DNA of 64,000 nt. Source: Heliocidaris erythrogramma (lineage: Eukaryota; Echinodermata; Echinoidea; Camarodonta; Echinometridae). The notes under the pieces are model-generated. The model did not search any database, was not told the DNA's origin, and saw only the letters and a program-made list of their open reading frames with translations. The stretch spans positions 9,939,168 to 10,003,167 of the forward strand of contig CM046869.1 in the NCBI GenBank assembly GCA_025617745.1. The letters run 5' to 3'. Made by a program: the position numbers and the translations under genes. Of this stretch, positions 31,001-40,749 are shown in pieces. Position 1 is the first letter of the stretch. Every line of letters starts with the position of its first letter.

Positions 31001-34000
31001 GCAAGAAATGGAAAAATGACCTTTGACCCTATAAAGGACGGAACAATGAGGGCAGCATCACCAAAAATTAATATGTGTAGATTATACCAAGATACATCTC
31101 CATACAAAATTTGAATGAAATCCGTCAAGAAATGCAGAAGTAAGAGTGCACAAAAGGGACAAATGAGCTTTGACCCTATAAAGGACGGAACAATGAGGGT
31201 AGCATCCCCCAAAATTAAACATGTGTAGATTATACCAAGATACATCTCCATACAAAATTTGAACAAAAATCCGTTGAGAAATGTGGCCTGCAGAGTGCAC
31301 TCACGCCATGCCCTGAAGTATGACCTTTGACCCTATAAAAGACGGAACACTGGTGGCAGCATCACCAAACACTATAGGTTTTTAAATTACACCAAGAGAC
31401 ACCTTCATGCAAAATTTGAACGAAATCCGTTGAGAAATGTGACCGCCAGAGCGCACACAGAATACACACAGGACATCTATCAAAATATGACCTTTGACCC
31501 TATAAAAGACGGAACACTGGGGGCAGCATCACCAAAATCTATAGGGTTCCAGATTTTACCAAGAGACACCTTCATACAAAATTTGAACAAAATCCGTTGA
31601 GAAATGTGACCGCTAGAGCGCACACAAACTATCCCCCAAAATATGGCCTTTTACCCTATAAAAGACGGAACACTGGGGGCAGCATCACCAGAAACTAAAG
31701 GGGTCCAGATTTTACCAAGATACACGTCCACAGGAAGTCTGAAAGAAATTCGTCGAGAAATGTGACCGCTAGAGCGCACACAAGAATGTGACGCGGCGGC
31801 GGCGGCGGCGGCGGCGGCGAAACGCTGCTGAATCCAAAGTATCCTCCAGCATACTGCCGGCCGGGGGATACAATAATAATAAACCATTCTTGTATGGTGC
31901 ATTATCACAATACATAAGTATGTCTCTATGCACTCGGGAAGAACAAGAAATGCAAAGCAGAGGTAAATTAGGTTACCGAGTTCCTTTTATCTGTTAAACA
32001 TTTGGAATAAGTGTGTTTTGAGGGCAGACTTAAACGTATCTATTTTATTAATGTTTCTAAGAGGATCGGGGAGGCTATTCCATAAAACTGGGGCGGCATA
32101 GGCAAATGAGCATTCACCATAATATGTATTTGCGTCATGAATGGGAGGAACAATAAACAAATTCTTTATATATGTACAGTACCGAAGATTTCTTGCTTCT
32201 CTGTATGCAGTGAGTAAGTCATTTAACGTTAGATAAGAGATCACGCAGGTAAAAGAGAATGAAGATGATGGTCCAAGAAGGTGTAGAGAGAGGTCATAAG
32301 AATGGGAAGAATATACGAGAGAAAAAAGACGGGGAGAGAGTAAATGATATGTATATTAAAAGATGATTTTTTTTTTAAATGGGAGAAGATGAAGAAGAAA
32401 GAGAACAGAACACTTCTCTGCCCCTGGGCCCCGTTTCATAAAACTTATCTGTAATAACCTACGATAGTTGTTATAAGGTACTGAAATCCTTGTATCTCAT
32501 TGGCTGAGAGCATTTTGTCATAGAAATGTGGCAGTTATTACTGATAACAAGTTTTATGAAACGGGACCCTGGTCAGTAACCACAATCGTGATAACTTTAT
32601 TCAATTTAGAACGAGTGTATACATACGTGACACATGACGACGATTTTTCGCTCACTGTAAGACGATGTGTTAAGTCCAGCAATGATGATGGCAACGTAAA
32701 GCATCATACAACCAATAACGATCAGGTTGTTGAGTATCGGACTTGATATCTTGATCGTTCTGAATTGGATATTCGATATGGAAATCAAAATATATCCATA
32801 TGAAGTGCTCTTAAATATAAGTTATAATTACAAAAAACGAAGACATTCCAAGATGAATGCATGGATATAATGTGTGACGTGCCTGCGTGGGCCTGATCCC
32901 AGGACTAGTTGAATAAAAGGTTCGCTAGCACGGCTACGGAAGACATTATTGTTGGCACGTCACTATCATGATTGTCTAAGGCCTCCTGATTTGTGTTCTT
33001 TCGTTGTGGCGGTTTCGGTTGTCTCGGATGGTGAAACATTAAGTCATGGACTGAAGATACGTTTGGTTCATGACAGACTAGGGGCTTGTCCGGGGGTTGA
33101 GTCTTGGAAGGATCTTACATAATAATTGGAAAGACATAGTCCTTATATTTTATAGTTCTTTGCCCTAGGATACTTTTGAAAATTGAGCTTACTACTAAGG
33201 TTCTTTTCTACCCACCTGTACTCCCTGTAACGAAGATTGAGTACAAGGAAGATGAGAGATAAAACTATCCCTAGGCCGGAAAACGAGAAGATGGTGATCC
33301 GAACGGTCGATGAAACGGTCTCATCTACGAGACGGTATGTGATGCCGTCCACAGGCCGCTTACCTCCTGCGAAGATATATCGTACACATGCATTACTTCA
33401 CTAGCGGATTAAGGAGGGGGCAAAATCGGCCCTATAGCGCAATTTAAAAATGTGATAACCTTTTTTTCTTTTCTTTCTTTCGAGATTGATATATCATTTT
33501 GAAAGTAAATTAGCACCAGAAAAGTGATTACCTTCCCCCTTCTTGTTAGCTGTTTTTAGAAGAATTGAGCCCCCCCCCCCCCCCCTTCCAAAATACTGAA
33601 TCCGCCCAGGTATGAGTTGGAAAGGAAAGGTTGGTTTATTTTACCTGACTGCTAAACCATGTGAATGCTTGTAAGCAACCTGGGGACTGATGGCTTAAAG
33701 TTCTCTCCGATGGACCTGGTAATGAGGAGTACTGCTTTACCAAAGGGCATTAGCCACTGCTCTACCACTGAGCCATCGCGCCTCCTAATAATTCGATAAT
33801 TATTAACCTAAGATTATGATTGTGACTGATATTTGTGATCTGTTTGTTTTTCGTTTTCTTACTTATATTGATACTTATCTAATGTCGAAGGTTCCCCCTC
33901 CACACACACTCACACACACCTCTCTCTACACACATTGATTTGTGGGGAACTTTATTGTTTTCTCCTATTGTATTTTGTACCCCGCAAGCATGACGGAATT

Positions 34001-37000
34001 AAGGCCATTATTGTGCTCCATTGTTCTCTGTACTCCACAAATGAATCTATGTAAACCCACCCTCACACACACACTTTTTACCTTTGCATTCCTTTCCTTC
34101 TCATCTTATTTTGGTATTCTATTTTTATAATTATATTTTGTTTTTGGTGCTTTTTCTTCTTGCATGCCTTCCTTTTATTCTCAGCTTTATTCATTCTCAG
34201 CTTTATAGTCCATTTTTTTCTATTTTCTTTCTCCTCCTTTTTCTCCTCAATCTTCTTCCCCTGCAACTTTACTTCTCATCTTCTCGTCAGGATTTTTCTC
34301 ATTTACCTTTCCTTTTTTCCCTTGATTCCGACAATCATTTCCCTTCCCCCTATTTTTTTTCTTCTTCTTCTTCTCCGCCGCCTTCTTCTTTTTCTTTTTC
34401 TTCTCCTGCTTCTTCTTCACCCCTTCTCTTCTCTTTCTTATGCCTTTTCTTCCTCTACTACTTCTTCCTTTTTTCCTTTTTTCTTCCTACCTTTCTCCGT
34501 TCTTCCCTTCTTACTTCGTCTTCTCATTATATTTCTCTTCTCTTCCGCTTGTTCTCCTTCTCCTTAAGGACATAACTGGAAAATGGCGTTGAAGAGAGAC
34601 ATACTGAAGCTTTTCGTCTTGCACTCATCAGAGGTAGCCAATCAAAACCTTTTTAATATTTCGCGTGCTTTGTTCCCTGTTTCCGGTTATATTATTGTTC
34701 CATTTCGGCTTTCTGTTCATTCTTGCGGTATACTCTGATGAGTGCAAGATGAAAAGATTCAGTATGTCTCTCTTCAACGCCATTTTGTAATTGTTCCTCC
34801 TTCACATCTCCTCACTTTACCTGCCCATCTGACCTGTCCATTCGTAACAAATGTTAAATCCTTCTCCGAGTAATCCATGACCCTTGACACAGTCGTTCCT
34901 GTGAGGACATAACAATACAACTCTCTTGTTTGTGAATATAGATTTAACAGTCTTCAAACCTTTATTCAATATTATACATATCTTTTGAAACTTTCATCCA
35001 AGAGAGTATCCGGATCTACTTTGCTAATAATAAGATCCACGGTACACACAATCCTGGGGGTGTTTCACAAAGAGTTAAGTTTGACTAATAGTCGCGCTTA
35101 AATTCCTAGTTGTGTGGGGTATATGACACATCACCGCATTGGTTAGATCATGCTCATGGGACGCGCGCTATCGGGTAATCTACCAATGAGATTACGCGTT
35201 TAATACCGTATGCGCATTGGCACTTACGCATGATTTTAAATCAAACTTAACTCTTTGTGAAACACCACCTGATAATATATTTTCAAGTAAGCAACATCAG
35301 AGCAAATATAAACAAATAAATGTATTTTAAACAAATGAAAATGGCCAACCGGTGGATTTAATAAATAATGTATCTACATGCACGTCACTTTCTAGGCATT
35401 GTACGAGATTAGAAAGAGGAAATATTTTATGCATGGATATTGTCAGAAGAAAAAAAGTATTCAGAGCGTAAAACACATGGTATAGCTTACCAATAAACTG
35501 CTCAACATACACTGGCGAATTTCGGATACCCTCTTCTGCAATTTCAATCTTGTCCTGGTGATTTAAACAGATAATAATGAAATCAGTAAACATGAGTGAC
35601 TTTGAGTAAAATACATAAAAAACATATATATGCGAATAGTTTAATCCACTCATGTTATTAGCGCAATGACATCACACATTTTTTTTACTCACCATCCAAG
35701 TGAGGGTATCATATCTTCTTTCCTTCTTGTTGTTCAGCGTACCCTTGGAGTTTTGTACGTGTTTCTTAAAGGGAAAGCCCAACCTGGTATTAACTTGATT
35801 TGAATAAAGTAGAAAATGAGAGAAACTGTTCCATACCGTTAAACCAACGAACGATATTTCCCCCGCATGTTTGATGAAAATATTCGCCATATCTGCATCT
35901 TCGTAAGTGAAATCCTCCAGTCGTTTGGTTTTCATTGTATCTCTGTCCGTGTAACCATGCAGTTGTTCAACGTCAGCTATAGATGAGTTAAGTATGAGCG
36001 CCATGGTGATGAGGTTGTCGTAGGCGTAGACGTCTCGGGAATTGTCTTCCATTTCGTGCAGTGCTCGTAGGTATTCCAGGTGATGAGGTAGTGGCTTCTA
36101 ATCAAAAAGGAAAAAAAAAGTTATGTTTTAGCATTTTCATTACCGTCAAGATATTGGTGGTATGAACATCTCTAAAATATAAATGTAACGCTTTAAGGCT
36201 TCAAGGTGTTGTGTTTTCTGTTCTCTTACATTTCTTCTCCTTCTTTTCCCCCTTCTTTTTCTCCTCCTCCTCCTCATCTTCTGCAGCATCACCTCATTTT
36301 CCTATCTTCTTAAGCTTTTACTTCTTCCCTCTTTTTTTTTCTTTCTTTATTCTCTTCGTCTCTTTCTTCTTTTCTTCAATTTCCTCTTCTTCCTCCTCTC
36401 CTTCTTCATCGTCTTTTCCTCTTTGTTACAGTATAAAATAATTTCCCCTTTTATGTTTTCTTAGCAATCTCCATTTGCGTCTCTTTGGAATTCCGACTTA
36501 CGACTCCATTAAAGTTGATCTCCTCGACATCGGGGACAAACTGGTCGCCATCGAAACCTATGTGATACTGCAGCACCTCTTCCATCTCGTCGGTAGTACA
36601 TGGAATTACTTCCGGGTCGGGGTTTCTCCACCATCCCTCCGGAAACCACCCGGGGATGATCCAAATGAACTTTGGACCGTAAAGTCCTTGCTGAAAGATC
36701 TGCATGGATGTCACGAAGTTTATGAAACATCAGGATGAAAATATCAAAAGTTATTCTTAAAACAACCCATGGTAATTTAAAGCCTAGCTTGTTTACATGT
36801 CCTACTCATAGTTTCAAAGAAACATTTATCATGTTTACCACTTAAGTGATAAGTTGTGATTATTCTTAAAGTATTGACGTTCAACTACTATTTACTGCGA
36901 TTACGAAAAACATCATTATTATCAGATAAGTATTTCCGTTATGCACTATATGTCTGCATGGCTAGAAATATATTTTATATCAATTAGAGAGTCTCGCCGA

Positions 37001-40000
37001 AACTAAAATTCTTTCCAAATAATTTAATATTTCTTAAACTCAATTGAAATCTATCGACCTTGCTCCTTGTGCAAGTTGTGGATAGAAATAAATCTTGAGG
37101 GGAAAAAAGAATGTTCAAAGTCTGAAAATACCTTGCAAAAGAAGATAACAGCTGGATCTGGCAGAAATCCAGCGAATATAATCCGAGCATCATGTCGCTA
37201 TGAAAATAAAGCATATGCATACTTAATGAATTAGATTGTAAAAGTAGAGACTGGGGCGTCTGGAGAGCCCCTCCCCCGCCCGCCCCCTCCCTCGACACTT
37301 AACACTCAAACGATTAAAGCATACTATATGACGGTGATGATACTCACTACTAAACAATTCGTTTTTGGTGGATAGTTTTCAGGGTATGCTTTCACATGGC
37401 AATTGCCCAGTCTGCCGGCATTGACTCCATTTTGACACTTAACACAATTTCATAAATCCTTGAGCCGACCCTAACTTTGCCAGTCTTTGAATGTGTCAGA
37501 TCAGCTACAGTACGGGTCCTATATGGACTGCCTTTGGGCTGTGGTCGCCAAAGTCTCCTAGTTAAGAGACCTGGTCTATTTGCATATTTTGATGACAGAT
37601 TGCATTGTCACAATAATAAAGTAACGATATTTTCATGGCTAGCTTGGCTCTCTCGACTCTCTCGTAAGATTTAGACACTGGAAAGTTGACATCCGGGTAA
37701 TAGACGTGATGCAGCCCCCCCCCCCCATCATTTTATCTATGGACCTACACCTATACCCTGACAATCCCCCCCCCCCCCCCCCCCTATCCGCAACTCGTAT
37801 CCATACGTGACACATACCTTGAGACTTTCTAGTTGAACTTCTGCACTGTTGACATCGGTCACGGCTTCGGTCGTTATAATATCAACGTCGGCTTCTTGGA
37901 GTAGGAGTGCCAGCTGCTTTGTGTTCTAATACCACCATCAAAACGAACAACTAAAGCATTATGAAGACGGCAAATATTTTTTTTTTAAATTATGACCTCG
38001 GAGTTCTAGTAATTTTAGTTGGAGTTACGTAATGTCAGAAAAAAATGATTAAGCAGTTGCATTCTCGAAAATGTAGTTAATATAAAATAAATCTTGAAGC
38101 AAATACCTGCTGGATCTTCTTTGTTATTTTTTGAAGTAAAAGTAATGGGGATATCGTAATGACTGCATGACAAAATGCACCATCGCCAACTCGAGGGGGC
38201 GTCCCTTGAATATTTTAAAAGTGAGTTTTAAGACCAAATTATTCGCCAAGTGTACGGACAGCAAAGCAACAAATGCCGACGTACATTAATATCCGTGTTG
38301 TTTTCGAATAGGAAGTTGGTAGAAATGACCGAATTGTTTTTCTTCCATTTCTATACTGTTCCTTTACCAACAAGAGAAACAATTACTTTCCCCCGAGACG
38401 GTTTAAAGAGAGTATAATAATCATGGTCTACACACTAAATTTTGACACCTTGGACTGTGCTTCTTGGGAGCTTTTCATCAAGCGTTTTGTCAGTAATTTT
38501 TACCGGCAACTCTTATAAGCTACTGAAATCCTTGCATCTGATTGGCTGATAGCAAATTTGTCAGTGAAAATCACCGACAAGACACTTGATGAAACGCTCC
38601 CCTGATTTTTAACTTTGTGCTGCTCGATTACCTCTCTAAAGTATTCGGTGTCCTCGAAGATAATGGCGACTCTAGTCCAGCCCATCTTGGTGATGAAGGC
38701 TGCTCTAGCCGGGTTGAGGAGGTCCTCGTCTACCGAGATCCTGACGGTTAGGGGATATCGGGCGCGGTCGTTCAGTGTACTAGAGCTTGCGATCACCAAC
38801 TAAGGGTATCAAATTTATATAAGAATTAAGGAGTCGATTTCTGATACAGAATGATGGTGACTTTGATGTTTATATCACATGCATTCAATTTACGTAGCTA
38901 CAAGAGGGAACCGGGGACACGTGCCCCCCCCCCCCCTAATCAAACGCCGAAAAAGAGAAAATGAAACGAGAGAGAGAGAGGGAGAGAGGGAGAGAGGGGG
39001 AGGGAAGGGGAGGGGAGGGAGAGGGGGAAAGGGAAAGAGAGGCGATATAACGAACCCCTCCCCTCTCTGATATCGGACCTTGTAAATTCACATTATTTCC
39101 ATGCCGTTGTCTTCTCATTATTGTTCACGCTACGTCACTGATGTATGCTATAAGGCGAGTTAAATTTGCATACACACAAGCAATTTCCTGTTTCAGAGGC
39201 GGCGATTTCTTTTTAAGACTTATTTGGTATCAAAATCTTCTACATTACTTAAAGTTCAGGTTTAGTAATCGACCGAAAAGTTTTTCCACTTCTAAATGAC
39301 CTAAACATTGTGTTCTGGAGAACTTCAGAGCGTGATAAAAAGTGTGTTGTAGCCTTTGATTATTATCTGCTATCCTCCCCCTTTATTTCGTTTCCTCGGG
39401 ATGGCCGCCCTTCTTCTAGTACCTGAACGATGTTGTACTGAGGAGCGATCTTGTTGACCACGGTAGCAACGGTAGAGAACATCGGCCCCCAGGTCATCAG
39501 AACTGGCGGACCGGTGGATACAAAGTCGTGCAAGAGACGGAGCGCGTTGGCCGGATTTCCCTGCATGTCAAATCAAGAAAAAAGAAAACATCAGTTTCCA
39601 ATAGGGGAGTGAATTTTCAGGTGCGAGGGGAGGGGCGTGAAATAGGGCAATTGCCCCTAGGCTAAAATCTTGTTCAGCGGTTGTGTCCGAACGATGCGTT
39701 TGACCCTCTCTCGTTCTAAAGAATAATCTTAAACGCCCAAATGGCAAGATATATGATTATTATTATTATCAGTTAAACTGTGAATAGTGCGATAAGAGCC
39801 CATCCTAGTTTACAGTTATTTTCTTCTTTTAACCTAAAATGGGAATATGTAGATCTTCTCGTATTCTAATCTTCACTGGTTAAGAAAAACACATCGGGAC
39901 CCAACCCCCCCCCCCCCCCAACCCCTTCCAAAAGTAGCACATATTTGAAGACACATCCTCATGAGTCCTATTATAGCTATAGTTAATAGGACTTTCAATT

Positions 40001-40717
40001 TAATTATATTGAAATCGAATGGATATAAAAACTTTATTTTATGGACCAACACCCCCGAATGACTTCTTGAACAAATACATTGCCATAATATTGCTGCTTA
40101 ACATGGGCTATGGAACAGGGGTTGGGGTGAGGGCTGCAGCCCCACACTTTTTCAGTAGACAAGTTTCATACCGCGTTATTGCAATACAATAATATGCTTT
40201 TTGGCATGCACAGCCCCTCCCCACCCCCGCGCCCGCCCCACACCCACACCCATCCATTTTCAAAAACGCTCCCTGGCTCCTGGAAAACATCAAATGTTAA
40301 CTTTTCTTCCATTTTATTTCCAGGTTTTAGATAAGTTCATACAAGGTGTGCCTCCCACTTGGAGAATCAAAGAAATTTTCTCCATTACAAATGACTATAG
40401 CCTGAATCTCGAGAATTCTCCTCATTATATTCGTTTGTCACTGTTAAATGAAAATTGCATTTCACGTCCCAACAAAAAAATGTTCTTCTATTGATGAAAG
40501 AAAAACGAACAGTGGAAATTGATTGGCATAATTTCACATTTTGATTTCAAGCGATGTACCTTCTATGTTAAAATAACGAATCATTACTGGATGCTTGATT
40601 TTTTGCTGCATCTATCAAGTCTTGATGAGGAGTATAACCTTCTCTCTCTCCCTCTCTTTCCCTCTCTCCCCTCTCTCTCTTTCTCTCTCTCCCTCTCCCC
40701 CTCCCTCTCCCCCTCCT

Positions 40718-40749
<32 letters not shown>

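Larger units (their letters stand above)
26159..32626 (-). other. receptor TM2-TM3 intron, 6.5 kb, mostly Helitron
   Basis: This intron carries a complete Helitron (26298-31868), a LINE 3' fragment (31985-32250) and a MITE (32426-32569). Repeated 64-residue frames in it are translations of the tandem array, not genes. Confidence 0.9.

Noticed and set aside
26999-31266. Many near-identical 64-residue frames (MEMYLGIIYTSLLFGD...) on the minus strand, and similar ones at 20425-21079 on the plus strand
   Set aside because: They are translations of the Helitron tandem monomers, repeated every ~150-452 bp, with no splice or start context.
34084-34575. 163-residue Ser/Phe/Leu frame
   Set aside because: It is pure T/C low-complexity sequence; composition alone keeps the frame open.
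36475-36738. 87-residue plus-strand frame
   Set aside because: It is the antisense shadow of receptor exon 6, which has strong family similarity on the minus strand.
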